From NCBI GenBank assembly GCA_003221295.1, contig QHRA01000056.1, forward strand, positions 1-34,485: DNA of 34,485 nt, given 5' to 3'. The DNA comes from Verrucomicrobiota bacterium (lineage in GTDB: Bacteria > Verrucomicrobiota > Verrucomicrobiia > Chthoniobacterales > UBA10450). How positions within the stretch are numbered: position 1 is the first letter of the stretch; every line of letters begins with the position of its first letter. The notes beneath the pieces were generated by a model. It saw only the letters and a list, made by a program, of their open reading frames with translations, had not been told where the DNA came from and made no database searches. Both the position numbers and the translations under genes were made by a program. Shown piece after piece: positions 14,644 to 22,882 of the stretch.

Positions 14644-16076
14644 TAATCGGGCTTGAGCAACATCGTTAGATCAACGCGCCGACCTTTCGGGATGTTGAAT
14701 CCGGTTGCGCGATAGCTCCGCCAGGATACATCGACGTTCGGAAAAACCTCTGCGACAGCTGTCGTCGGTAGCACGACAAAACGCCCTCCGCTGCGACTCA
14801 TAAATTCGGCGGCTTGTTTCCGTTTCAATGGAGTCATGAATCCGTGGATGCCGTCGCGAAAGTACCAAACCAGGCTCGGCTCCGCAAAATCAATGGCGCC
14901 GAATTCCATTTCGGGTTTCAGGTTAGGCCGGCTGTCATGGGCAAGGTTGTAGCTGGGAAAAAACTTTGTGAGAAACGGGCTGAGAAAAAACGAGATCGCG
15001 AGATAAACTCCGGTCATTGCGATGGGCAACGCCCTCGAAAGTCTCAAACATTCAAAGCGTCGCGCCAGCAGCAGCGCCAGCAATGGAAAGGCCGGCAAGG
15101 TGTAATGAGGTAGTTTGGTCTGCACCAGCGTGAAAATTCCAAAGACGATAAGCGCGCCAGCTAACAAGAATTGGTCAGTGTCATCGCGTTGCGCGCGCAG
15201 GTTTTTCCAAAGCGCCGGCAGTTTGATCGACCAGGGAAAAAAACTAGCGAACACAGTCAAAAAATAGAAGGGCAGTAGCCCCAGATACATCCAGACGGAT
15301 GATGCACCATGTCCTTCCATCGTGGCGACTGAGCGTTCGACCACATGTTTTCCAATTCCGACTCGGAAAAATTCGCCGTGCGTGCGAACGAGCGCCGGAA
15401 ATCCCCAAGCACAGACCACCGCCAGCACAAGCAAAATTCCGCGCAAGAATTTGAAGCGGGCAGCAAGGTACTCGTGACGGTAAAATCTTTGCGCGATTGC
15501 GACCGTTAACAGCGGTGTCCATCCGATCGGCCCCTTGGCCAGAAAAGCGAGTCCTAACGAGAAATAAAAAATCCACCAAAAGGCCGTTCGGTGTTCGATG
15601 TTCGATGTTCGATGTTCGGTGTTTGCCTTGAAGAGTTCCCAGGCCGCCCAATGCGCCAGCGTCACGAACAACACCAGCCACATATCTGCAACCGCGGCTT
15701 TTCCGTGGATGAAGCTTTGCAGCGAAAGCGTGAAAATTATTGCCGCCCACCAACCAACCTTCTCATTTCGCATTCGTTTTCCCCAGCTGAACAAAACCAG
15801 CGCGACCAACGCGGCCGCGACTGCGGTCGGGAAACGCGCGGCAAAATCATTTTCGCCAAAGACACGATAGCTCGCGACTTGAAACCAATAGGTCAGCGGC
15901 GGTTTATCGAAACGAAATTGGTTGTTGAAAAAGGGGACGATGAAATCGGCGCGCTCGCGCATTTCCCGCGCCGCTTCGGCGAAACGTGGCTCATCGCGGT
16001 CGATTAACGGCAAACTGCAGGTGCCCGCCAGGTGAAAAAGCAGGCACCCAACAAACAGCACGATGTAATTGCGCAT
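14643..16076 (-). CDS. ArnT/PMT-type membrane glycosyltransferase (GT-C fold)
   Basis: A 477-residue polytopic protein with roughly ten hydrophobic helices. Near the N-terminus, in the first extracytoplasmic loop, is PLIDRDEPRFAEAAREM, the acidic D-x-D/E motif that marks ArnT-like (GT83) transferases; RFDKPPLTYWFQ follows at the expected distance. These enzymes take a sugar from a polyprenyl-phosphate carrier and place it on lipid A, glycan or protein outside the inner membrane. A heptamer array (15587-15621) encodes TEHRTSNIEHRT in a loop between helices around residue 152-163, apparently without disrupting the frame. The start at 16076 (MRNYIVLF) is preferred over 16088. The divergent PAP2 phosphatase next door could work on the polyprenyl carrier, which is inference from proximity. 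Confidence 0.8.
   Translation of the reverse strand: MRNYIVLFVGCLLFHLAGTCSLPLIDRDEPRFAEAAREMRERADFIVPFFNNQFRFDKPPLTYWFQVASYRVFGENDFAARFPTAVAAALVALVLFSWGKRMRNEKVGWWAAIIFTLSLQSFIHGKAAVADMWLVLFVTLAHWAAWELFKANTEHRTSNIEHRTAFWWIFYFSLGLAFLAKGPIGWTPLLTVAIAQRFYRHEYLAARFKFLRGILLVLAVVCAWGFPALVRTHGEFFRVGIGKHVVERSVATMEGHGASSVWMYLGLLPFYFLTVFASFFPWSIKLPALWKNLRAQRDDTDQFLLAGALIVFGIFTLVQTKLPHYTLPAFPLLALLLARRFECLRLSRALPIAMTGVYLAISFFLSPFLTKFFPSYNLAHDSRPNLKPEMEFGAIDFAEPSLVWYFRDGIHGFMTPLKRKQAAEFMSRSGGRFVVLPTTAVAEVFPNVDVSWRSYRATGFNIPKGRRVDLTMLLKPD
15587..15621. repeat. Heptamer array TTCGATG inside the ArnT-like gene
   Basis: Five units TTCGGTG, TTCGATG x3, TTCGGTG with exact 7-bp period. On the coding strand it reads in frame as E-H-R-T-S-N-I-E-H-R-T, the same peptide and the same orientation relative to coding as at 13268-13309. 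Confidence 0.85.
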
Positions 16077-16117
16077 TGCCGGTCGCACGATTGAACCGGA
16101 AAGTAGCAGCCGTTGCA

Positions 16118-16753
16118 GTGAAAACCGAAGCTGAAATCACACGGGTGCGGTCAACAAAAATTTGGATCGCACTAGTCGTGCTGGCAGTAATCGCATTGGT
16201 TGCGGCCTTTTTTCTCGATCAATCAGCCGCCGCTTGGATCACCGCACATTCCTCGCTCGAATTAAAACGAGTGATGCGAATCGTCAGCAGGGTGGGGGAT
16301 TGGCCAGCCCACGTCATTGCCGGCCTGATTGGAATCGCGATTGCCTTCGCCGTCGGAAGCAAAGCCTGGATGCGAATTTTTCTCGCCATGATTATCGCGC
16401 TTGCGCTTGCCGGGATTACCACACGCGCCATCAAAATTGCAACCGGCCGGGCGCGTCCATCCGTCAAAACCGAAGCGCGCTGGAACGGCCCGCAATTCAG
16501 TTCCAAATATCACGCCTTCCCATCCGGTCACACCGCCTCATCTACCGCATTCTTTGTCGCGTTGTTTCTCGCGCGCAAAAAACAGGGTGCGCCGCTATTG
16601 TTGATTCCAATCCTGATCGCACTTTCTCGTATGATCGCTGGCGCCCATTACTTATCCGACGTCACCTTCGCCGCGATCCTGGGCGTGATCTGTGCGGTGT
16701 TCGTTGCTCACTGGCTTTCAATCCGCAATCCGAAGTCGCAAATCCGCAATTGA
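16118..16753 (+). CDS. PAP2-family membrane phosphatase
   Basis: About 211 residues with five or six hydrophobic helices and the complete PAP2 signature: KIATGRARPSV (KxxxxxxRP), HAFPSGHTASS (PSGH) and SRMIAGAHYLSDVTFA (SR-x5-H-x3-D). The catalytic His residues are those of PSGH and AHYLSD. Members dephosphorylate undecaprenyl diphosphate, phosphatidic acid or other lipid phosphates on the outer face of the membrane. GTG 16118 (VKTEAEITRV) is chosen because earlier codons overlap the divergent glycosyltransferase; TTG 16091 is an alternative, and neither has a strong ribosome binding site. The last codons (IRNPKSQIRN) are made by an AATCCGC heptamer array, so the original C-terminus may have been extended or replaced by repeat DNA. 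Confidence 0.85.
   Translation: MKTEAEITRVRSTKIWIALVVLAVIALVAAFFLDQSAAAWITAHSSLELKRVMRIVSRVGDWPAHVIAGLIGIAIAFAVGSKAWMRIFLAMIIALALAGITTRAIKIATGRARPSVKTEARWNGPQFSSKYHAFPSGHTASSTAFFVALFLARKKQGAPLLLIPILIALSRMIAGAHYLSDVTFAAILGVICAVFVAHWLSIRNPKSQIRN
16720..16747. repeat. Heptamer array AATCCGC at the 3' end of the PAP2 gene
   Basis: Units AATCCGC, AATCCGA, AGTCGCA, AATCCGC with 7-bp period, encoding I-R-N-P-K-S-Q-I-R-N at the C-terminus of the phosphatase. The heptamer differs from the TTCGATG type. Confidence 0.75.
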
Positions 16754-16755
16754 GT

Positions 16756-16843
16756 TGGCGGAGGGGGTGGGATTCGAACCCACGAGGGCTTGCGCCCTGC
16801 CGGTTTTCAAGACCGGAGCCATCAACCACTCGACCACCCCTCC
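16756..16843 (-). tRNA. tRNA-Ser (anticodon UGA)
   Basis: The minus strand gives a complete class II tRNA: acceptor GGAGGGG/CCCCTCC, anticodon stem CCGGT/ACCGG with loop CTTGAAA (anticodon TGA), a long variable arm (GGGC-GCAA-GCCC), T-arm GTGGG/CCCAC around TTCGAAT, discriminator G and an encoded CCA (16758-16756). It is convergent with the PAP2 gene. Confidence 0.95.
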
Positions 16844-16929
16844 GAGCTCTTCGTTCCGAGAAGTGTGCCACTGAGCACCCGTTGGGCAAGCCGCGCGGCT
16901 GGCCCGCGAATTTTTAGCTCGATGTTGTA

Positions 16930-16950
16930 GCCGCGGTCGCTGACCGCGGC
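16930..16950. repeat. Extragenic palindrome GCCGCGGTC
   Basis: GCCGCGGTC (16930-16938) and GACCGCGGC (16942-16950) form a perfect 9-bp stem with a 3-nt loop, preceded by TTGTA. It sits between tRNA-Ser and the radical SAM gene and resembles the dispersed REP-like elements elsewhere in the window. Confidence 0.7.
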
Positions 16951-17006
16951 AAAACCATCCACAAAAAATGGCTCGACAGAGGTCAATGTTCAGATGAACA
17001 TATCGC

Positions 17007-18128
17007 GTGAAGCGAAAGCCTGATGGAAAAAACTTGTGGAAGAATGTGCGTGAAATTCCAAACGCGGCGCGCACCGTCCATCCTCGGAAGTTTCATGCGC
17101 GAGGCGCGTCGATTAACCCGGCAAACCGGTTCGAGGCGTTGCATTTTGAAGAGGATCCGCATGATGAAGTCGATGAAGACTCGCGTCCTCGGAAAACCAT
17201 TTTTTACCGCGATGGCTCGCAGTCGATTATTGCTCGCAATAACAGTCCCGATGTCGGATTCGAGACGAGCGTGAACCCGTATCGCGGCTGCGAGCACGGC
17301 TGCGTTTACTGCTACGCCCGCCCTACCCACGAGTATCTGGGGTTCTCCGCGGGAACCGATTTCGAGTCGCGCATTATGGTGAAACTGGACGCGCCGAAGT
17401 TACTGGAGGCCGAATTATCTTCGCGAAGGTGGAGACCGCAGGTGATCGCGATTAGCGGCGTGACCGATCCGTATCAGCCGATCGAACGCAAACTCGAAAT
17501 CACCCGGGGATGCTTGCAAGTCCTGTCGCGATTCCGGAATCCGGTCGGAATCATTACTAAAAATCGACTGGTGACACGTGATAGTGATTTGCTGGGCGAG
17601 CTTGCTGAATTTTCCTGCGCGGCCGTGAACGTGTCGGTTACATCTCTCGTCGAGGAATTGCAGCGCATTCTTGAACCGCGAACGTCGCCGCCCCACGCTC
17701 GTTTGGAAGCGATCTCCAAATTACGCGAAGCCGGCGTCCCAGTTGGCGTAATGGTGGCGCCCGTCATTCCTGGACTTACCGATCATGAGATGCCGGGAAT
17801 TCTGACTGCTTGTGCGAAAGTGGGCGCACAATTCGCGGGCTATACCATCATGCGCCTGCCTTTTGCGGTGGCGCCGCTCTTCGAGCGCTGGCTCGACGAA
17901 TATTTTCCCGAGCGGAAAACAAAAGTGCTCTCGCGGATTCGATCAGTGCGTGGCGGCGACCGATTGAGCGATCCGCGCTGGGGGACGCGAATTAAAGGCG
18001 AAGGAATCTTCGCGGAACAAATCGCGAGACTATTTCAAATGAGTTGTCGCAAGGCCGGAATCGGTCCACGGCCGGAGTTATCGACCCAACATTTTAGGCG
18101 TCCGCGCGAGCAGCTGACATTGTTGTAA
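17007..18128 (+). CDS. PA0069-family radical SAM protein (SPL-like)
   Basis: A 373-residue protein with the iron-sulfur motif CEHGCVYCYA (Cys 95, 99, 102; C-x3-C-x2-C) preceded by SVNPYRGC, the arrangement of the spore photoproduct lyase (SPL)-like radical SAM branch. The upstream ARGASINPANRFE block and the downstream AISGVTDPYQPIERKLEITR block are typical of the PA0069 subgroup. Radical SAM enzymes cleave S-adenosylmethionine to a 5'-deoxyadenosyl radical; SPL-like members are often annotated as DNA repair proteins, but the substrate of this subgroup is not established. GTG 17007 is the furthest start; a start at a later codon is possible because the first 30 residues are poorly conserved. 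It ends in a 92-bp palindrome shared with the convergent dehydrogenase. Confidence 0.85.
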   Translation: MKRKPDGKNLWKNVREIPNAARTVHPRKFHARGASINPANRFEALHFEEDPHDEVDEDSRPRKTIFYRDGSQSIIARNNSPDVGFETSVNPYRGCEHGCVYCYARPTHEYLGFSAGTDFESRIMVKLDAPKLLEAELSSRRWRPQVIAISGVTDPYQPIERKLEITRGCLQVLSRFRNPVGIITKNRLVTRDSDLLGELAEFSCAAVNVSVTSLVEELQRILEPRTSPPHARLEAISKLREAGVPVGVMVAPVIPGLTDHEMPGILTACAKVGAQFAGYTIMRLPFAVAPLFERWLDEYFPERKTKVLSRIRSVRGGDRLSDPRWGTRIKGEGIFAEQIARLFQMSCRKAGIGPRPELSTQHFRRPREQLTLL

Positions 18129-18132
18129 CCAA

Positions 18133-18224
18133 CCTCGTCATCCCGAGCGACAGTCGAGGGATCCCGCCATGAGACCTTGAAGATTTCGCAAAGGGATCCC
18201 TCGAAGTGACTCGGGATGACGAGG
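18133..18224. terminator. 92-bp palindrome between convergent genes, probable bidirectional terminator
   Basis: Outer arms CCTCGTCATCCCGAG (18133-18147) and CTCGGGATGACGAGG (18210-18224) are exact complements; inner arms CGAGGGATCCC (18155-18165) and GGGATCCCTCG (18193-18203) also pair. It fills the gap between the stops of the radical SAM gene (18128) and the dehydrogenase (18231), so it can end both transcripts. The outer arm belongs to the GTCATCCCGAG family also seen at 14620-14643. Confidence 0.7.
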
Positions 18225-18230
18225 GCGTCC

Positions 18231-19529
18231 TTACGAAATCCAAATCGTTTTGACGTTAGTGAATTCTCGAATCCCTTCGGCGCCAAGTTCGCGGCCGTAA
18301 CCGGATCGTTTGACCCCGCCGAACGGCACACGCGGATCGGACGCGACCATCGCATTTACGAACACCATTCCGCTTTCCAGTTCGTGCGAAAAGAACGCGA
18401 CCGCTTCCTCGCGATCGTGCGCGCGAAAGAACAGCGCGACTGGGCCGAAAACTTCCTCGCGATAAGCAGGCGCGCTCTTGGGAATTTCCGCCAGCACCGT
18501 TGGCTCGTAAAAATAGCCCACACGGTCAGCACGTTTTCCGCCGCATAAGATTTTTGCTCCAGCCGCAACCGATTTCTGCACCTGCTCGTCCACCCCACGA
18601 AGTATATTTTCTGACGAGAGCGGCGCGACTTCAGTAGTTTCATCCACCGGATCTCCGAGTTTCATCTTTTGCATCTTCTCCACGAACTGCGGGACGTATT
18701 TTTCGTAGATCGCGTCGGCGATAATGAAACGTTTCGCCGCGATACAGGATTGACCCGAGTTCACCATGCGCGATTTCACTCCGGTCGAGATCGCATCGTC
18801 CAACTTGGCGCTCGGCATGACAATGAACGGATCGCTCCCTCCAAGCTCGAGCACACTCTTTTTTATCTCGCGACCAGCCGTGCTCGCGACCGCACTGCCA
18901 GCGCGTTCGCTGCCGGTTAGCGTGACCGCTTTCACTCTTGGATCGCGAATAATTTTTTCGACCGCTTCATTTTCGATCAACAATGATTGGAACACGCCGG
19001 GATCAAAACCGGCATCACGAAAAATTTTCTCAATGGCGAGCGCGCACTGCGGAACATTGGAAGCGTGTTTGAGCACGCCGACATTCCCTGCCATCAAGGC
19101 CGGCGCCGCAAACCGAAAGACCTGCCAAAACGGAAAATTCCACGGCATAATTGCGAGGATGGCTCCCAGTGGCTCATAGCGGACATAGCTTCGCCCGGCA
19201 TCAGACGATACGATCTGTTCGCTCAAAAATTTCTCGCCCTGTTCCGCGTAGAAACGGCACCCGCGCGCGCATTTCTCAATTTCGTCGACTGCTGCGCGCA
19301 AAAGTTTTCCCATCTCGGTGGTAATAATCCGCGCAAAGTGCTCGCGGTCTTTTTCTAATATCTCGGCAGTGTATTGCAGTTTGGCAGCGCGCTCAGCAAA
19401 CGAACTGCGTCGATGTTTTTCGAAGGCGGAAACGGCGCGGTCCAACGCGCTCTCAATTTCAGCGTCGGTATGCGCGTCGAAATGTTTGCTTAATTCGCCA
19501 GTTGCCGGGTTGATTGATGCAATGGCCAT
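18231..19529 (-). CDS. NAD(P)-dependent aldehyde dehydrogenase, succinate-semialdehyde type, with internal deletion
   Basis: 432 residues. The N-terminus (ASINPATGELSKHF), MPWNFPFWQVFRFAAPALMA, the general base Glu 228 in LELGGSDPF and the nucleophile Cys 262 in NSGQSCIAAKRF all match class I aldehyde dehydrogenases related to YneI/succinate-semialdehyde dehydrogenase, which oxidise short semialdehydes in the cytosol. After FFRAHDREEAV (about residue 377, near 18400) the protein jumps to AFFSHELESGMVFVNAMV. Relatives have about 25 more residues here, including the conserved PFGLG block. The frame is kept, so a shortened protein would be made, but a conserved part of the catalytic domain is absent and activity is doubtful. 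The usual length is about 455-460. ATG 19529 is the family start. Confidence 0.8.
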   Translation of the reverse strand: MAIASINPATGELSKHFDAHTDAEIESALDRAVSAFEKHRRSSFAERAAKLQYTAEILEKDREHFARIITTEMGKLLRAAVDEIEKCARGCRFYAEQGEKFLSEQIVSSDAGRSYVRYEPLGAILAIMPWNFPFWQVFRFAAPALMAGNVGVLKHASNVPQCALAIEKIFRDAGFDPGVFQSLLIENEAVEKIIRDPRVKAVTLTGSERAGSAVASTAGREIKKSVLELGGSDPFIVMPSAKLDDAISTGVKSRMVNSGQSCIAAKRFIIADAIYEKYVPQFVEKMQKMKLGDPVDETTEVAPLSSENILRGVDEQVQKSVAAGAKILCGGKRADRVGYFYEPTVLAEIPKSAPAYREEVFGPVALFFRAHDREEAVAFFSHELESGMVFVNAMVASDPRVPFGGVKRSGYGRELGAEGIREFTNVKTIWIS

Positions 19530-19569
19530 GCGCGTAATCTACATCATGCTGCAATCGGATTGTTCAGAA

Positions 19570-19633
19570 TTGTAGGGCGAGCGTTCCCGCTTGCCGGGCT
19601 AAAAAGCGACAGGCAGAAATGCCTGCCCTACAA
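19570..19633. repeat. 64-bp double-hairpin element, copy 1
   Basis: Bounded by TTGTAGGGC (19570-19578) and its exact complement GCCCTACAA (19625-19633), with two small internal hairpins. Its reverse complement matches 25619-25681 with about ten differences over the whole length. It lies between the dehydrogenase start and the end of the transporter gene. Confidence 0.8.
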
Positions 19634-19643
19634 ATTGGGGGCG

Positions 19644-21161
19644 TTACAAACGCAAACCTCTTGGAATCAAAACGCGATCGAGCAAATCGAAAAAGAATTG
19701 CACCAGCAACGCCAGCAGCGCCGCCGGGATTGCGCCTTCCAGAATCGTGACATGATCGTTTAAATTCAGTCCACTGATAATCGGTTCGCCTAATCCGCCC
19801 GCGCCGATCAACGCTGCCAGCGTGGCTGTCCCGATGTTGATGACCGCACTCGTTTTAATGCCGGCGAGAGTCGACCGCGACGCCAGCGGCAGAAAAATTT
19901 TCCGCAATCGCTGACCAGCGGTCAGGCCGAGCGCGATGGCAGATTCGCGCAATGGTCGCGGGATATCCTGCAATCCAGTGGCGGTGTTCCGCACAATCGG
20001 CAGCAAGCCGTAAAGAAAAAGGGCGACGATGGCGGTGCGTGCGCTAATTCCGAAAAACGGCAACGGCACCAGAAGCGCCAGCAAAGCCAGCGATGGAATC
20101 GTTTGAATTACTCCGGTAGCCCCGAGAATGGCGTGCCCAACTGCGCCGCCGCGGCTGGCGACAATTCCGAGCGGTAATCCGACGATTATGGCAAGAACCA
20201 GCGAGATGCCGGCGAGCTCGAGGTGTCGCGTTACCCAGCGCAAGAGTTTGTTGCGGAAAGTTTCCGACACGAATGGAGTCGTGATCGCCCCGTCCGTGGT
20301 TCCAAAGAATTGTTGCGCGGCCGCAGCGTAATTCTTAGTCCGCTCGGCTTCGGAATTGAGGCGAATCATTCGGGCTTCATCAATAGAATTGGAAAGGTCA
20401 TTCAGGGCAGGAACGGCTTGTAGCGACAACTTTTTGCGATAGAGGAATACAGCTTTGTATTGCGGAAAGAAATGCAGGTCATCAATCAGAGTAACGAGTC
20501 CGTAATCGCCGATTTTCGCATCGGTTGAGTAAGCATCTTTGACATCGATCTCTCCTTTCGCCAGTGCGGCATAACCGAGAGCGTGATCGATCCCGAGAAC
20601 TTGAGAGGGGGCGAGCTGATAACGCTCGCTCATTGGTCGCCAGCCATCGCGGCGCTCAAGAAATTCATGGGTCAACCCGAACTTCAGCTCACGATGTGCA
20701 CGTAAATCACTGATGGTTTTAAGGCCGAGCTGTTCGCTTCGATCGCTCCGCATCACGAGCGCATAAGTGTTGTTGAAACCGAGATCGTCAGTCATCGCGA
20801 TTCCCTGCGCTGACAAGGCATTGCGAATTTGCGCAATCGACGCTCCCGGTTCCTTCAACATTTCTTCCGCAATCGTGCCGGTGTATTCGGGATAAACGTC
20901 AATGCCACCGCCGCGCAACGCTTCCCAGAGAATTATAGTGCCGCCCATTCCCTGGCGGTGCTCCACCTTGAGGCCGGCGTTTTCGAGCGAGCGTTTCGCG
21001 ATCTCGGCAAGCACGTACGATTCGGTGAATTTTTTGGAGCCGATAATGACCTGATCAGCGGATACGAGGGTTGCAGGGAGGAGGAGCGACGCGACTGCTA
21101 GCAAGAAGCGGCGATGGCCCGGAGAGAGATCGCGACTCCATGATGCTTTGCCCGCATTCAT
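19644..21161 (-). CDS. Fused substrate-binding/permease protein, OpuC/EgtU type ABC importer
   Basis: 505 residues. A signal or anchor segment (RRFLLAVASLLLPATLVSAD) precedes an OpuCC/ProX-like binding domain (about 35-300): VIIGSKKFTESYVLAEIAKR, then GGGIDVYPEYTGTIAEEML and ALAKGEIDVKDAYSTDAKIG. A five-to-six-helix permease domain follows (about 310-500) with the EAA-type loop GLQDIPRPLRESAIALGLTA and NIGTATLAALIGAGGLGEPI. Domain order is binding domain first, the reverse of the order I recall for streptococcal EgtU. The family imports quaternary amines (choline, betaine, carnitine); the EgtUV branch imports ergothioneine. Position directly after egtB-egtD, with a 4-nt ATGA overlap with the ATPase gene, favours ergothioneine or hercynine as ligand. 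That is inference from context. Confidence 0.85.
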   Translation of the reverse strand: MNAGKASWSRDLSPGHRRFLLAVASLLLPATLVSADQVIIGSKKFTESYVLAEIAKRSLENAGLKVEHRQGMGGTIILWEALRGGGIDVYPEYTGTIAEEMLKEPGASIAQIRNALSAQGIAMTDDLGFNNTYALVMRSDRSEQLGLKTISDLRAHRELKFGLTHEFLERRDGWRPMSERYQLAPSQVLGIDHALGYAALAKGEIDVKDAYSTDAKIGDYGLVTLIDDLHFFPQYKAVFLYRKKLSLQAVPALNDLSNSIDEARMIRLNSEAERTKNYAAAAQQFFGTTDGAITTPFVSETFRNKLLRWVTRHLELAGISLVLAIIVGLPLGIVASRGGAVGHAILGATGVIQTIPSLALLALLVPLPFFGISARTAIVALFLYGLLPIVRNTATGLQDIPRPLRESAIALGLTAGQRLRKIFLPLASRSTLAGIKTSAVINIGTATLAALIGAGGLGEPIISGLNLNDHVTILEGAIPAALLALLVQFFFDLLDRVLIPRGLRL

Positions 21162-21901
21162 AACTGAACCAGGCCCCGTTGTGCGCTGACGAATTCGCGA
21201 ACGAATTCGTTTGCCGGTTTCGCGCGGAGATCTGCGATCGATCCGCGCTGGATGATCTGGCCTTCGCTCATGAGAGCGATCTCGTTGCCGAGAAAGGCGG
21301 CTTCAGCCAGGTCGTGTGTGACGAGCAAAACCGTTTGCTGAAGTCGTGCGCAAATCTCCTTGAGATCGCGTTGTAGATTCATCCGAACAAGGGGATCGAG
21401 CGCGGCGAATGGCTCGTCGAGCAAAAGCAACTCCGGCGACAACATCAGAGCGCGCATTAAACTCACGCGCTGGCGTTGCCCACCAGAGAGCTCGAGCGGA
21501 TAACGGTCGAGCCCGCTGCCGGGAAATTTCGTGAGTTCGCAGAGCTCCATGATGCGTTTCTCGATCTCATCGCGTCTTTTCCGAAACAAGCGTGGTTGGA
21601 GCGTGAGATTGTGCCGGGCGGTAAGGTGCGGGAAGAGGCCACCATCCTGGATAACATAACCGAGGCGACGGCGAATTTTCATGATCGTTTCGGCTGCGAT
21701 CTTCTCGCCATCAAATTGGATTTCACCGGTGTCAGCAGTGACGAGCCCGACGATCAGGCGAAGGATGGTGGACTTGCCGCAGCCGCTTGGGCCGATCAGG
21801 GCGGTAATCTTGCCGCGCTCGATTTCGAGATTGGCGTCGCGAATGGCGAAATCGTCTCCGAAGCGTTTGGTGACGTCGCGGAAGTGAACGAGAGCGTTCA
21901 C
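21158..21901 (-). CDS. ABC transporter ATPase, OpuCA/EgtV type
   Basis: 247 residues with a complete nucleotide-binding domain: Walker A GPSGCGKST (37-45), signature LSGGQRQR (138-145), Walker B LLLLDEP (158-164) and H-loop His 196 in LLVTHDLAEA. There are no C-terminal CBS domains, unlike full-length OpuCA, which makes it similar to short EgtV-like ATPases. It starts 12 nt after the egtD stop and overlaps the binding/permease gene by 4 nt, so egtB, egtD and both transporter genes probably form one transcript. It should power uptake through the fused permease; substrate inferred from the ergothioneine genes. Confidence 0.85.
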   Translation of the reverse strand: MNALVHFRDVTKRFGDDFAIRDANLEIERGKITALIGPSGCGKSTILRLIVGLVTADTGEIQFDGEKIAAETIMKIRRRLGYVIQDGGLFPHLTARHNLTLQPRLFRKRRDEIEKRIMELCELTKFPGSGLDRYPLELSGGQRQRVSLMRALMLSPELLLLDEPFAALDPLVRMNLQRDLKEICARLQQTVLLVTHDLAEAAFLGNEIALMSEGQIIQRGSIADLRAKPANEFVREFVSAQRGLVQL

Positions 21902-21913
21902 GAAAATCGATAG

Positions 21914-22882
21914 CTACAACACGAAGAGAAAGAGGCCGAATAGCTTTTGTTCATCGGTCCAAATTTTTTCAAAACGCAGACCAAAAGCGCCGGCCAGCGC
22001 GATCATTTCTGAAGGCGAATATTTGTAGGAGAATTCAGTGATGATGTGTTCGCCGGGCGCAAAGCTGAAAGCAGCGTCTGCGATGTTCACGGTTTGCGGC
22101 CTAAGACTGATGAGATGCATCTCGATGCGCCCGGCTTTCTCATTGTAAACGGCGCGATGACGCCAGCCCCGGAGATCAAAATCCGAACCGAGTTCGCGAT
22201 TGGCGCGCGCGAGCAAGTTCAAATTGAACTGCGCGGTCACTCTCGTACTGTCGTTGTAGGCGCGCTCGAGAATCGATTTCGATTTTTTCAGATCGACTCC
22301 CATGAGTAAAGCGCCACCTCGCCCGCCGATGACCGCGATTTTTTTCAGAAATTGAGTCGCATCTTCCGGTTCGAGGTTTCCGATGGTCGAGCCGGGAAAG
22401 TAAACAACGGTGCGATTTGCAACACCGCTGCGCGGAGGCAAATCGAAGGGCTGAAGGTAGTCGGCGCAGACAGGAAGAACTTCGAGCGCGGGAAATTTTT
22501 TGCGAAAAACGATCGTCGATTGGGTGAGTTGTTCGCGCGAGATATCTACTGGCACATAGGCGACCGGGGCTTCCAGATTATCCAAAAGGATTCGCGTTTT
22601 CGTTCCTGCCCCCGTGCCAAGTCCGATCAATTCGATCCCGCGGCCGAGCGCATTGGCTATTTCGCCGCCGCGCTCGCGCAAAATCCGCATTTCTGTGCGC
22701 GTGATGTAATACTCGGGAAGCTCGCAAATTTTCGAAAAAAGAGCCGAGCCAGTTTCGTCGTAAAAAAATTTGCACGGCAAGGTGCGCGGATGTTGCGACA
22801 ACCCGGCGATGACCTGCTCGCAAAACTCTTCATTGGCCGGCTCGAAATCGAGCACGGCGATTTGGCCGGCTTGTCCGTTCAT
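21914..22882 (-). CDS. egtD: L-histidine N-alpha-methyltransferase (ergothioneine biosynthesis)
   Basis: 322 residues, nearly the same length as mycobacterial EgtD. Diagnostic blocks are [20 protein letters not shown] (38-57) followed by [11 protein letters not shown], the SAM-binding [20 protein letters not shown] (85-104), [14 protein letters not shown] (161-174) and [20 protein letters not shown]. EgtD trimethylates histidine to hercynine using S-adenosylmethionine, the first step to ergothioneine. The frame is open upstream to 23095, but that part overlaps the 3' end of egtB in another frame. ATG 22882 overlaps the egtB stop as ATGA and matches the family start. All visible motifs are intact, so hercynine formation is expected even though egtB appears broken. 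Confidence 0.92.
   Translation of the reverse strand: MNGQAGQIAVLDFEPANEEFCEQVIAGLSQHPRTLPCKFFYDETGSALFSKICELPEYYITRTEMRILRERGGEIANALGRGIELIGLGTGAGTKTRILLDNLEAPVAYVPVDISREQLTQSTIVFRKKFPALEVLPVCADYLQPFDLPPRSGVANRTVVYFPGSTIGNLEPEDATQFLKKIAVIGGRGGALLMGVDLKKSKSILERAYNDSTRVTAQFNLNLLARANRELGSDFDLRGWRHRAVYNEKAGRIEMHLISLRPQTVNIADAAFSFAPGEHIITEFSYKYSPSEMIALAGAFGLRFEKIWTDEQKLFGLFLFVL

Noticed and set aside
16692-16874. Protein frame through tRNA-Ser
   Set aside because: Translation of the tRNA-Ser gene (VGFEPTRACALPVFKTG-like), a known artefact.
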